Of a DNA stretch of 64,000 bases, positions 49,612-59,695 are shown in pieces. The position numbers were made by a program, and so were the translations under genes. The notes beneath the pieces are model-generated. The model ran no database searches. It was given only the letters and a program-made list of their open reading frames with translations, and was not told the DNA's origin. This DNA is from Pullichristensenella sp002068815 (GTDB taxonomy: Bacteria; Bacillota; Clostridia; Christensenellales; Aristaeellaceae). Position 1 is the first letter of the stretch; each line of letters starts with the position of its first letter. Where the stretch lies: positions 204,647 through 268,646 of the forward strand of contig JAXGXF010000003.1 of the NCBI GenBank assembly GCA_040772885.1, written 5' to 3'.

Positions 49612-49686
49612 TTTACAATTCGAAGCAGGATTGTAAACCTTCATAACGCCAATTCCCTTGACTTTGCGGGCGGCATTCCTTATAAT
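49612..49686 (+). promoter_or_regulatory. nifJ promoter with upstream inverted repeat
   Basis: TTGACT (49658-49663), 17 bases, TATAAT (49681-49686). An inverted repeat TTTACAAT - N10 - ATTGTAAA (49612-49637) stands 20 bases before the -35 and may be an operator. Confidence 0.7.
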
Positions 49687-49740
49687 CTGCATATGGGTTT
49701 TTATACATCCTATGGATTCGATTAAAGGAGGTTCTTCCAC

Positions 49741-52700
49741 TTGAGCATCAAGATGACCGTAGACGGCAACACCGCCGTCAGCCACGTCGCGTACGCGTTC
49801 AGCGACGTGGCCGCAATCTATCCCATCACCCCGTCCTCCCCGATGGCGGAGGTCGCGGACGAATGGGCCGCGGCGGGCCGCAAGAATCTGTTCGGGCAGT
49901 TCGTGCGGGTCGCGGAGATGCAGTCTGAAGCGGGCGCGGCGGGCGCCGTGCATGGCTCTCTGGCCGCCGGCGCGCTGACCACGACGTTCACCGCGTCGCA
50001 GGGTCTGCTTTTGATGATCCCCAACATGTACAAGATTTCCGGCGAGCTGCTGCCGTGCGTGTTCCACGTGTCGGCCCGCGCGCTCGCGTATCACGCGCTT
50101 TCAATCTTCGGGGATCACTCCGACGTCATGGCCTGCCGTCAGACGGGATTTGCGATGCTCGCGTCGAACTCCGTGCAGGAGGCGATGGACATGGCGCTCG
50201 TCGCGCACCTCGCGACGCTCGAGTCCTCCGTTCCGTTTTTGCACTTCTTCGACGGCTTCCGCACCAGCCACGAGGTGCAGAAGATCGACGGCGTCGAGTA
50301 CGAGGAGCTCGCCAAGCTCGTCAACTGGGACAAGGTCAAGGCGTTCCGCGGCCGCGCGCTGAACCCGGAGCACCCGCATCAGCAGGGCACCGCGCAGAAC
50401 CCGGACATCTACTTCCAGGGCCGCGAGGCCGGGAACAACTACTACGCCGCGACCCCCGAGATCGTCGAGAAGGTCATGGAAAAGGTAGGCGAGCTCACCG
50501 GCCGCAAATACAGGCTGTTCGACTACGTCGGCGCCCCCGACGCCGACCGCGTGATCATCGCGATGGGCTCGAGCTGCGAAGCGATCGAGGAGACCGTCAA
50601 CTACCTGAACGCGCGCGGCGAGAAGGTCGGCCTCATCAAGGCGCACCTGTACCGCCCGTTTTCGATCAGGCACTTCCTCGAGGCGATTCCCTCCACGTGC
50701 AAGACGCTCACCGCGCTCGACCGCACGAAGGAGTCCGGGTCGCTGGGCGAGCCCATGTACCTCGACATCTGCTCGGCGCTGCGCGAGGCGGGCCGCAACG
50801 ATATCGAAGTTCTCGGCGGCCGCTACGGCCTGGGCTCGAAGGAATTCAACCCGACGATGGTCAAGGCCGTGTTCGACAACATGGCGGCCGGCCAGCCGCA
50901 GAACCACTTCACCGTCGGCATCGTCGACGACGTGAGCGGAACCTCCCTCCCGCTGGGCGAGAAGATCGACGCCAGCCCCGAGGGGCTCGTGTCCTGCATG
51001 TTCTACGGGCTCGGCTCCGACGGCACCGTCGGCGCGAACAAGAACTCGATCAAGATCATCGGCGACCACACCGACATGTACGCGCAGGCGTATTTCTCGT
51101 ACGATTCGAAGAAGTCCGGCGGCATCACGGTGTCGCACCTGCGCTTCGGCAAGAGCCCGATCAAGTCGACCTATCTGATCGACTCGGCGGACTTCATCGC
51201 CTGCCACAACCCGGCCTACGTCACGCGCTACGACATGCTCTCCGCGCTCAAGGACGGCGGCGTGTTCCTGCTCAACAGCCCGTGGAACGCCTCCGAGATG
51301 GAGGAGCAGCTTCCGGCCGGGATGAAGCGCGCGCTCGCGAAGAAGAAGGCGCGCTTCTATTCCGTCGACGCGATCAAGCTCGCGCACGAGGTCGGCATGG
51401 GCGGCCGCATCAACACGATCATGCAGGCGGCGTTCTTCAAGCTCGCGCGCGTCATCCCCTACGACCAGGCCGACGAGTACATGAAGTCGTACGCGAAGAA
51501 GGCCTACGGCAAGAAGGGCGACGCGGTCGTCAAGCAGAACTGGGACGCGATCGACATCGCGATCTCTGGCCTCGTCGAGATTCCCGTGCCCGCCGCCTGG
51601 GCGAGCGCCACGACCGGCGCCGACCCCGTGAAGGTGGACGCGACCGAGTACTTCGACCAGGTCATCCAGCCGGTGCTCGCGCAGGAGGGCGACAAGCTGC
51701 CCGTCTCCGCGTTCGACCCGGCGGGCCGCGTGCCGACCGGAACGACGAAGTACGAGAAGCGCGGCATCGCCGTCAACGTGCCCGAGTGGCAGATCGACAA
51801 CTGCATACAGTGCAACAACTGCGCGCTCGTCTGCCCGCACGCGGTCATCCGCCCGTACCTCGTCCCGGACGCCGACATGGCGGCCGTGCCGGAGGCGTTT
51901 AAGATGAAGCCCGCGATCGGCCCGCGCTTCAAGGGCCACCAGTACCGCATCCAGGTCAGCCCGTACGACTGCACCGGCTGCGGCAACTGCGCGCAGGTCT
52001 GCCCGGCGAAGGAGAAGGCGCTGATCATGAAGCCTCTCGAGAGCCAGAAGGACGAGTCCGCGAACTGGGAGTTCGCGCAGAAGCTGCCGGAATTCCAGGG
52101 CGAATTGAACGTCAAGACCGTCAAGGAGAGCCAGTTCAAAAAGCCCCTGTTCGAGTTCTCCGGCGCGTGCGCCGGCTGCGGCGAGACGCCGTATGTGAAG
52201 CTCGTGACGCAGCTCTTCGGCGACCGCATGGTCGTCGCGAACGCGACCGGCTGCTCGTCGATCTACGGCGGCTCCGCGCCGACCTGCCCGTACACCGTCA
52301 ACGACCAGGGCCACGGCCCCGCGTGGGCGAACAGCCTGTTCGAGGACAACGCCGAGTTCGGCTACGGCATGAACCTCGCCTACACGCAGAGGAGATTGAA
52401 GCTCGCCGAGACCGTCAAGGCGCTTGCCGGGAAGTTCGCCGAGTGGCCGGAGGGCAAGGCCGCCTGCGACGAGTGGCTCGAGGGCATGAACGACGCCGAC
52501 AAGTCGAAGGCCGCCGCGAAGAAATTGATCGAGAGCTGCAAATCCTGCAAGGACTGCGGCTGCGACGCGGACCCGCTGTGCAAGGCGGTGCTCGCGGAGA
52601 AGGACCTGCTCATCAAGAAGTCGGTCTGGATCATCGGCGGCGACGGCTGGGCGTACGACATCGGCTACGGCGGGCTCGACCACGTGCTCGCGCAGGGCGA

Positions 52701-53247
52701 GGACGTCAATATCCTCGTGCTCGACACCGAGGTCTACTCGAACACCGGCGGACAGGCCTCGAAGGCGACGCCGACCGGCTCGGTCGCGAAGTTCGCGGCC
52801 GCCGGCAAGCGCACGCGCAAGAAGGACCTGGGCATGATGGCGATGTCCTACGGCTATGTGTACGTCGCGCAGGTCGCGATGGGCGCGGACATGAACCAGC
52901 TGATGAAGGCCGTGACCGAGGCCGAGGCGTACAAGGGGCCGTCGCTGATCATCGCGTACTCGCCCTGCATCAACCACGGCATCAACATGTCAGGCACGCA
53001 GCTCGAAGCCAAGCGCGCCGTCGCCGCGGGCTACTGGCCGCTGTACCGGTTCAACCCCGACTCCGAGAACCCGCTGACCGTCGACTCGAAGGAGCCGACC
53101 GAGAGCTACCAGGAGTTCATCAAGAGCGAGAACCGCTACGCGACGCTGCTCAGGCAGTTCCCGGACATCGCGCCGAAGCTCTTCGCGGAGGCCGAGGACG
53201 CGGCCCGGCACAGGCTCGAGACCTACAAGAAGATGGCGGCGAAGTAA
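49741..53247 (+). CDS. nifJ: Pyruvate:ferredoxin oxidoreductase
   Basis: A 1168-residue single-chain enzyme that oxidises pyruvate and CoA to acetyl-CoA and CO2 and reduces ferredoxin. The N-terminal domain has GNTAVSHVAYAFSDVAAIYP, then PITPSSPMAEVADEW. Two 4Fe-4S motifs are CIQCNNCALVCP near residue 688 and CTGCGNCAQVCP near 743. The thiamine diphosphate domain has CAGCGETPYVKL, ATGCSSIYGGSAPTCPY and GGDGWAYDIGYGGLDH near residue 967, with a proximal cluster cysteine pair in CKSCKDCGC. The start is TTG 49741 with AAAGGAGG before it. It feeds pta-ackA and marks an anaerobic metabolism. Confidence 0.97.
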   Translation: MSIKMTVDGNTAVSHVAYAFSDVAAIYPITPSSPMAEVADEWAAAGRKNLFGQFVRVAEMQSEAGAAGAVHGSLAAGALTTTFTASQGLLLMIPNMYKISGELLPCVFHVSARALAYHALSIFGDHSDVMACRQTGFAMLASNSVQEAMDMALVAHLATLESSVPFLHFFDGFRTSHEVQKIDGVEYEELAKLVNWDKVKAFRGRALNPEHPHQQGTAQNPDIYFQGREAGNNYYAATPEIVEKVMEKVGELTGRKYRLFDYVGAPDADRVIIAMGSSCEAIEETVNYLNARGEKVGLIKAHLYRPFSIRHFLEAIPSTCKTLTALDRTKESGSLGEPMYLDICSALREAGRNDIEVLGGRYGLGSKEFNPTMVKAVFDNMAAGQPQNHFTVGIVDDVSGTSLPLGEKIDASPEGLVSCMFYGLGSDGTVGANKNSIKIIGDHTDMYAQAYFSYDSKKSGGITVSHLRFGKSPIKSTYLIDSADFIACHNPAYVTRYDMLSALKDGGVFLLNSPWNASEMEEQLPAGMKRALAKKKARFYSVDAIKLAHEVGMGGRINTIMQAAFFKLARVIPYDQADEYMKSYAKKAYGKKGDAVVKQNWDAIDIAISGLVEIPVPAAWASATTGADPVKVDATEYFDQVIQPVLAQEGDKLPVSAFDPAGRVPTGTTKYEKRGIAVNVPEWQIDNCIQCNNCALVCPHAVIRPYLVPDADMAAVPEAFKMKPAIGPRFKGHQYRIQVSPYDCTGCGNCAQVCPAKEKALIMKPLESQKDESANWEFAQKLPEFQGELNVKTVKESQFKKPLFEFSGACAGCGETPYVKLVTQLFGDRMVVANATGCSSIYGGSAPTCPYTVNDQGHGPAWANSLFEDNAEFGYGMNLAYTQRRLKLAETVKALAGKFAEWPEGKAACDEWLEGMNDADKSKAAAKKLIESCKSCKDCGCDADPLCKAVLAEKDLLIKKSVWIIGGDGWAYDIGYGGLDHVLAQGEDVNILVLDTEVYSNTGGQASKATPTGSVAKFAAAGKRTRKKDLGMMAMSYGYVYVAQVAMGADMNQLMKAVTEAEAYKGPSLIIAYSPCINHGINMSGTQLEAKRAVAAGYWPLYRFNPDSENPLTVDSKEPTESYQEFIKSENRYATLLRQFPDIAPKLFAEAEDAARHRLETYKKMAAK

Positions 53248-53263
53248 TCGGAACGACGAATTT

Positions 53264-53291
53264 GCCGCTCCCGCCTCGGGAGCGGCTTTTT
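53264..53291 (+). terminator. Intrinsic terminator of nifJ
   Basis: A perfect 10-bp stem (53264-53273 with 53277-53286) followed by five T. Confidence 0.9.
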
Positions 53292-53401
53292 CGCCCGGGC
53301 ACAAAGTTATCATCAAAATATCATCGGATTCACAAAGGACTCTAAGAATGCGGCCGTACAATGTCCCGAGGGGAAATTGCGGTCGCGGGGGGAGAATGTG
53401 C

Positions 53402-54673
53402 ATGGGCAAGGCGCTGCTTCTGGCTGTGAACATATTCTGCGGGCTGTACGGCGCGTACTTCGCAGGCGTCATATTGCTCGGCGCCTTGCGGCGGCAGAGG
53501 CCCCCGTACCCCGCCGCCGCGCCGTCGAAGCGCATCGCCGCCGTCGTCGCCGCGCGCAACGAGCAGGCGGTGATCGGGGGCGTCGTAAAGACGCTTCTCG
53601 ACCAGAACTACCCGCGCGAGCTGTTCGACGTCTGGGTTATCCCGAACGGCTGCACGGACGAGACCGAATCCGTCGCGCGCGAAGCGGGCGCGTGCATCCT
53701 CCCGTGCGACGTCCCGGTGCGCGGCAAGGGCGACGTGCTCAGGTTCGCGTTTAACGAGCTTCTGGAGATGGGGAAGTACGACGCGTTCTGCCTGTTCGAC
53801 GCGGACAACGTCGTCGACCCGGGCTTCCTCGCCGCCTCGAACAACGCGCTGTGCGCCGGCGAACGGGTCGCGCAGGGTTTCCGCGACAGCAAGAACTCCG
53901 GCGAAAGCTGGGTCGCGGGCGGCATGTCGATGTTCTACTGGTTCATGAGCCGGCTGTTCAACCGCGGCCGCGCGGCGCTCAACATGTCCGCGATGTTGAA
54001 CGGCACCGGCGTCCTCCTGAGCGCGGACTTCGTGCGCGAGGCCGACTTCCAGACGCGGACGCTGACCGAGGACCTCGAGCTGACCGCGCAGTGCGGCATC
54101 ATGGGCGTCAAGATCGGCTGGATGGAGGACGCGGTCACCTACGACGAGCAGCCCAACAGCCTGATGAGCTCGATCACGCAGCGCAGGCGCTGGTTCGCCG
54201 GCGGGGTGCAGTGCATGCGGCACTACGGACCGGCGCTTTTGAAGCGCGCGATCCGCGAGCGGTGCATGCAGGCGCTGGACTTCGGAATCTTCTTCTACGG
54301 AAACCTGATGCAGGTGCTCGCGTTCGTGCCCGGCGTCGCGAGCGTTGTCAAGACGATACAGTACGCGCTCTCGAAGGGCAGAATCTCGATCGCGGTCGCG
54401 GGGCTGTGCGGCGCGGCGGTGCTGTTCGTCGCCGGGTGCACGCTCGGCGCGGCCGGGCTGTGCACGCTCGTCAAGCGCCCGATACGGCGCGAGCTGCCCG
54501 GAATCCTGGGCCTGTGGTTGATCGCGGTCTCGTGGGTGCCCGCGAACCTGTCCGCGCTCATCGTGCCGCCGAAGTGGAAGGCCATACCGCACGTGAGCCG
54601 CGCGGGGCTTCCGGACATCCCGAGGGCCGACAAGAAGCCGAGAACGGTGCCATCCAGAAAGGCCAGCATGTAA
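53402..54673 (+). CDS. Membrane glycosyltransferase family 2, processive type
   Basis: A 423-residue enzyme with one N-terminal helix (LLLAVNIFCGLYGAYFAGVI), a GT-A domain and a C-terminal group of helices. The domain has AAVVAARNEQAVIGGVVKTL, the metal site FDADN, the acceptor site TEDLELTAQCG and QRRRW, the motif found in cellulose, hyaluronan and poly-N-acetylglucosamine synthases. A processive or polymer-forming activity is likely but the sugar is unknown. ATG 53402 is placed 7 bases after a GGGGGGAG site; ATG 53396 is too close to it. The gene is monocistronic. Confidence 0.85.
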   Translation: MGKALLLAVNIFCGLYGAYFAGVILLGALRRQRPPYPAAAPSKRIAAVVAARNEQAVIGGVVKTLLDQNYPRELFDVWVIPNGCTDETESVAREAGACILPCDVPVRGKGDVLRFAFNELLEMGKYDAFCLFDADNVVDPGFLAASNNALCAGERVAQGFRDSKNSGESWVAGGMSMFYWFMSRLFNRGRAALNMSAMLNGTGVLLSADFVREADFQTRTLTEDLELTAQCGIMGVKIGWMEDAVTYDEQPNSLMSSITQRRRWFAGGVQCMRHYGPALLKRAIRERCMQALDFGIFFYGNLMQVLAFVPGVASVVKTIQYALSKGRISIAVAGLCGAAVLFVAGCTLGAAGLCTLVKRPIRRELPGILGLWLIAVSWVPANLSALIVPPKWKAIPHVSRAGLPDIPRADKKPRTVPSRKASM

Positions 54674-54677
54674 GACG

Positions 54678-54706
54678 ATCGCCCCTCGCGTGAGGGGCGA
54701 TTTTTT
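54678..54706 (+). terminator. Terminator of the membrane glycosyltransferase gene
   Basis: A perfect 10-bp stem (54678-54687 with 54692-54701, loop GCGT) running into six T. Confidence 0.9.
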
Positions 54707-54717
54707 GCGGAGATTGT

Positions 54718-56343
54718 TTATTCGGAAAGGGAGGGTTCGCGCGGCCGGACCGTCGCCGCGTAGAGCACGAGCCAGCCGAACAGTATGAACGTCGGAAGGA
54801 AATACCGGACCTCGTTCGTGATGGTCGAGACCGCGATCGACGCCATGTTGACGAAAATTCCGGCCGGGACGATCCAGTGCCTGCGAAGCGCACTGCGGGG
54901 CCATAGGACGGCCATCGCAAACAGCACGGCGAGCGCCCAGAACCCGTTGCAGTTGGAGAGGTCGGACGGGGAGAGGCCGTAGAGCGCGTAATTGTTCTGA
55001 AGCGCGTCCTTCAGGCACACGCCCAGATTGCGCGGCAGCAGCCTGAAATACAGGCGGACGGCGTCGCCGCCCCGTTTGGCGAGCATCTGCGCGATCGGGT
55101 TGACGCCGACGAGCGACTCGTCGGAGGCGGTTTCGGCGGTCTCCACCTTCCAGATCAGGTTCTGATGCTTCCACGGCTCGTAATTCCGGCGGACCCAATC
55201 CATCGGAAGCAGCTCCTCCAACTCGGCGCGCTCGGATTCGGTCAGATTTCCCTCGAGCGCAATCGCCGACAGGCCGGAGCCGAAGACCTGCAGCGAGGCG
55301 GCGTTGGTCTCATATTTCGTGTGGAGCACGGCGCGCGAATACAGGTGGATGCCCGCGATCGACACGACGCACGCGAGCGACGCGCAGGCGAGCTGCAGCC
55401 ACTGCCTTCTGCGGAGGAAGGATGCGAGGAAGTAAGTGCCCAGCACGATCAGCGCCACGATCCCGTTGTGCCGGAACAGCCACATGGACGCGAGCGCCGC
55501 CCCGAAAAGCGCCGCGGAGAGCGGCTTCAGGGGGCGATCGACGTCCGTCAGGCGCATCGCGAACAGCGCGACGAGGCCGACGCACAGCGCGGCGGGCAGG
55601 TCCTTCCACGGGTAGTAGACGGCGGTGAGCCCCGAAAACGCGAGGCCGACGATGCCGACCATCCAAAGGACGATGCGCGCGGGCGCGCCCCTCCCGATGA
55701 GATAGGCCCCGAGCGCGCCGTTGAGCGCGGAGAGGGCCAGTATGTGAAACGCGATGACGACGGCGTAGCTGTCGAAGATCGAGAGCAGCGCCTTCAGAAG
55801 GATCGTGTGGCCGATGGCGTGGATATTCGAATACGGGATTTGGCCGTGAATCTGCGCCCACTGGTTTTGCGTGTCCGGGGAGACCCCGTGGGGGAAAAAC
55901 GGCAGCCAGCCGATCGCCAGCACGGCGAGGGAGACGCCCGCGACCAGCAGGAACGCGCGGCGCCTCGGGAGCCGGTCGGGCTCCCGGCCGGGCAGCGATT
56001 TCAGGAACGCGCCGACCCCGGCGAAGAACACGGCGCCGGCGAACAGCAAGAGCGCCTCGAAGGCCAGCGCGCGCGGGAGCGAGAATCGCTTCGCGAGGGG
56101 GTAGACGACGCCCATCGCCGCCAGCGCGGTCGCAAAGATGAGCGTCCTCGGGGACAGCAGCAGCTTGCGCGCGCCCTTTCCCGCGCGAAAGAGGGCCGGC
56201 AGGCTGACCGAGGCGAGCATCAGATAGACCAGCAGCATCCGCGCCAGCCTGAACCAGCGCCCCCCGGCGCGCAGATAGACGGCGGCGAGGACCGCGGCGA
56301 GCAGCAGAATCGCCAGAACGCTCTTCCAAAGGGCCTTTTTCAT
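54718..56343 (-). CDS. Polytopic membrane protein, DUF6020-like
   Basis: A 541-residue protein with about twelve helices. The stretch GVSPDTQNQWAQIHGQIPYS, then NIHAIGHTILLKAL and YYPWKDLPAALCVGLVALFA, resembles DUF6020 proteins, which look like GT-C type membrane glycosyltransferases or polymer-handling proteins. An extracytoplasmic loop near residues 335-410 carries acidic and aromatic residues. The function is not established. It lies 24 bases after tatD and is the last gene of the metG operon. Confidence 0.65.
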   Translation of the reverse strand: MKKALWKSVLAILLLAAVLAAVYLRAGGRWFRLARMLLVYLMLASVSLPALFRAGKGARKLLLSPRTLIFATALAAMGVVYPLAKRFSLPRALAFEALLLFAGAVFFAGVGAFLKSLPGREPDRLPRRRAFLLVAGVSLAVLAIGWLPFFPHGVSPDTQNQWAQIHGQIPYSNIHAIGHTILLKALLSIFDSYAVVIAFHILALSALNGALGAYLIGRGAPARIVLWMVGIVGLAFSGLTAVYYPWKDLPAALCVGLVALFAMRLTDVDRPLKPLSAALFGAALASMWLFRHNGIVALIVLGTYFLASFLRRRQWLQLACASLACVVSIAGIHLYSRAVLHTKYETNAASLQVFGSGLSAIALEGNLTESERAELEELLPMDWVRRNYEPWKHQNLIWKVETAETASDESLVGVNPIAQMLAKRGGDAVRLYFRLLPRNLGVCLKDALQNNYALYGLSPSDLSNCNGFWALAVLFAMAVLWPRSALRRHWIVPAGIFVNMASIAVSTITNEVRYFLPTFILFGWLVLYAATVRPREPSLSE

Positions 56344-56367
56344 TCGTAATCCTCCCGTTCGGCGCGT

Positions 56368-57228
<861 letters not shown>

Positions 57229-57240
57229 GCCGCTCCTCCG

Positions 57241-59235
57241 CTACCGTATCTCCGCGCCAGGCGCGAACTCTCCCCCGTCGACGGTCACGAGCTTCAAATT
57301 GCCCCTGTCGTCCGACGCGCAGAGCAGCATGCCCTCGCTCAGAATCCCGCGCATCTTGCGGGGGGCGAGGTTTTTGACGAGCGCGACGGTGCGCCCGACC
57401 ATGTCCTCCGGCGCGTACCACTGGGCGATGCCGCTCAGGACCGTGCGCACTTCGCCGTTTCCTATGTCGAGCGTCTCTTTCAGCAGCTTGTCGCTCTTGG
57501 GAACGCGCTCGCAGGCGACGACCTTCGCGGTCACGAGCTGCACCTTGAAGAACTCCTCCGCGCTGATCACGCCGAAGCCCTCCTCTTTTTCCTCGACAAC
57601 AGGGGCGGCCTCCGGCGCGGGGGCGGCCTCCGGCAGGGGGGCGGCCTCCGCCGCAGGTCCGGCCGGCTCGGAGAGCGCCCCGAGTTCCTTCTTGACGTCG
57701 ATGCGCGGGAACAGCGGCTCGCCCTTCTTGACGAGGGTTCCAGGCTTCAACTGCCCGAACCGCCGGACGCTGTCCCAGGTCTTGAGCGCCGGGTCCTCGA
57801 CGCCGAGCTGCCCGAAGATGCGCGCGGGGGTCGAGGGCATCGTCGGGGCGACGTACACCGCGACCGCTCGGCAGCACTCGGCGAGGTTGTAGAGCACCGT
57901 CCGAAGCCGCGGCAGCCCCTCCTCGCTCTTCCCGAGCACCCACGGCTGCGTCGTGTCGATATAGCGGTTGCAGTCGCCGATCAATTTCCAGATTTCCGAC
58001 AAAGCGACCGAGAACTGCAGAGCGTTCATCTCCCTTTCGACGATCGCGGGCAGCGCCTCGAACCGGGCGACGAGCGCCGCGTCGATGTCCTCCTTTTTGT
58101 CCGGCGCGGGCACGACGCCCGCGAAGTACTTCTCGATCATCGCGACCGTGCGGCTCAGGAGGTTCCCCAAGTCGTTCGCGAGGTCGGCGTTCGTCCGGGT
58201 CAAAAGCGCCTCGTTCGTGTAGTTGCCGTCGGAGCCGAACGGCATCTCGCGCATCAGATAATAGCGCAGCGCGTCGACGCCGTAGCGTTTGACGATCGGC
58301 GCAGGGTAGACGACGTTTCCCTTCGACTTCGACATCTTGTCGTTGCCGAACAGCAGCCACCCGTGCCCGAACACCTGTTTCGGCAGCGGAAGCCCGAGCG
58401 CGTGCAGCATGATCGGCCAGTAGATCGTGTGGAAGCGGACGATCTCCTTGCCGACAAGCTGCACGTCCGCGGGCCAGTAGCGGTTCAGCAGCGACTCGTC
58501 GTCGCTCGAGTAGCCCAGCGCCGTGATGTAGTTCGACAGCGCGTCGATCCAGACGTAGATCACGTGGCCGGGGTCGAAATCGACCGGCACGCCCCACTTG
58601 AACGACGTCCGGCTGACGCACAAATCCGTAAGCCCCGGGCGCAGGAAGTTGTTCAGCATCTCGTTCGCGCGCGACGGCGGCTGGATGAAGTCCGGGTGGG
58701 TCTCGATGTAGTCGATCAGCCAGTCCCGGTACTTGCTCATCCGGAAGAAGTAGCTCTCCTCGTGCGCGACCTCGGTCGGGCGGCCGCAGTCCGGGCAGAG
58801 GTTGCCCTCCTTCAACTGCGTCGGCGTCCAGAACGCCTCGCACTCTGCGCAGTACTGCCCCTCGTACGCGCTCTTGTAGATGTCGCCCTGCTCGTAGAAC
58901 TTCCGGAAGATGTTCTGCACGGCGATTTCGTGGCGGCGGTCGGTCGTGCGGATGAAGTCGTCGTACTCGATGTCCATCAGCTTCCACAGTTCCTTCGTCG
59001 CGGCGACGATCTCGTCGACGAACGCTTGCGGCGCCTTGCCCGCTTCCTTCGCCTTGCGCTCGATCTTCTGGCCGTGCTCGTCGGTGCCGGTCAGGAAATA
59101 CGCGTCGTAGCCGAGCTGCTTTTTGAAGCGCGCCATCGCGTCCGCCGCCACGGTCGTGTACGTGTGGCCGATGTGCATGTTGCCGCTGGGATAGTAGATC
59201 GGCGTCGTGATGTAGAACGTCCCCTTGCTCTGCAT
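57241..59235 (-). CDS. metG: Methionyl-tRNA synthetase
   Basis: A 664-residue class I synthetase. HIGHTY lies near residue 21 and KMSKSKGN near residue 300. The zinc knuckle has CAEC and CPDC near residues 130-150, one zinc site as in clostridial enzymes. After the anticodon-binding helices an Ala/Pro/Glu linker (PAGPAAEAAPLPEAAPAPEA) leads to a C-terminal tRNA-binding domain from about residue 558 (FFKVQLVTAKVVACERVPKS, APRKMRGILSEGML). ATG 59235 (MQSKGTFYITTPIYYPSGNM) has GGAGGGG 7 bases upstream. Expression is controlled by a T-box leader. Confidence 0.97.
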   Translation of the reverse strand: MQSKGTFYITTPIYYPSGNMHIGHTYTTVAADAMARFKKQLGYDAYFLTGTDEHGQKIERKAKEAGKAPQAFVDEIVAATKELWKLMDIEYDDFIRTTDRRHEIAVQNIFRKFYEQGDIYKSAYEGQYCAECEAFWTPTQLKEGNLCPDCGRPTEVAHEESYFFRMSKYRDWLIDYIETHPDFIQPPSRANEMLNNFLRPGLTDLCVSRTSFKWGVPVDFDPGHVIYVWIDALSNYITALGYSSDDESLLNRYWPADVQLVGKEIVRFHTIYWPIMLHALGLPLPKQVFGHGWLLFGNDKMSKSKGNVVYPAPIVKRYGVDALRYYLMREMPFGSDGNYTNEALLTRTNADLANDLGNLLSRTVAMIEKYFAGVVPAPDKKEDIDAALVARFEALPAIVEREMNALQFSVALSEIWKLIGDCNRYIDTTQPWVLGKSEEGLPRLRTVLYNLAECCRAVAVYVAPTMPSTPARIFGQLGVEDPALKTWDSVRRFGQLKPGTLVKKGEPLFPRIDVKKELGALSEPAGPAAEAAPLPEAAPAPEAAPVVEEKEEGFGVISAEEFFKVQLVTAKVVACERVPKSDKLLKETLDIGNGEVRTVLSGIAQWYAPEDMVGRTVALVKNLAPRKMRGILSEGMLLCASDDRGNLKLVTVDGGEFAPGAEIR

Positions 59236-59280
59236 GAAAAACCCCTCCAAATTTGTTAAAAAAAACGCCCCAATATAGGG

Positions 59281-59334
59281 GCGCGGCCTCCGCTGGGGGC
59301 GCGGCCCCCGCTGGGGGCGCGGCCCCCGCCGGGG
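59281..59334 (-). repeat. Three 18-bp tandem repeats in the metG leader
   Basis: The unit GCGCGGCCCCCGCTGGGG is present at 59281-59298, 59299-59316 and 59317-59334 with one or two differences. Each can fold as GGGGC-type/GCCCC hairpin. They lie between the T-box motif and the terminator. Confidence 0.8.
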
Positions 59335-59420
59335 GCGCGGTCGCGCGGTACCACCCTGCTTCGCACGCCGAGGCGTGCCTCCGTGATCGCCTGTAACGGG
59401 ACGGCCCGCCGCGCACTACC

Positions 59421-59586
59421 AATGCCAATCCGTAATATGAATTCCTCGTCGCGCCGGGTCTTTTCGCGCAGAACCGTGTCGCTCTCCGCTCAACGTAGGT
59501 CTCCCGCTACGCCTCGCTCCGGCTCCTAGTTCTGCATCGAAAATCCCTCGGCCCTTTGGAGAAATTCCTATTCCTCCTTGGCATAA
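59421..59586. repeat. 166-bp palindromic repeat, copy 2, inside the T-box leader
   Basis: Same length and orientation as 49438-49603. Ends are TGCCAA (59423-59428) and TTGGCA (59578-59583), perfect complements in this copy. The inner stem GCAGAAC/GTTCTGC is kept. It sits between the stem carrying the specifier (59600-59697) and the antiterminator. Confidence 0.85.
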
Positions 59587-59695
59587 TTTCACGCGCGAAG
59601 CTCCGGAGCCATGTTCCCCCCGCGTCCCGCCGCCGGCTTGCAGCTTCCCCGGCTCTCTTGAGGCGGACGCGCGAAGGTACTCTTTCCTTCATCGC

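Noticed and set aside
59281..59334. CRISPR-like repeats
   Set aside because: The units are 18 bp and directly adjacent, without spacers; the 51-bp pair at 26.8 kb has only two copies and no cas gene is present.
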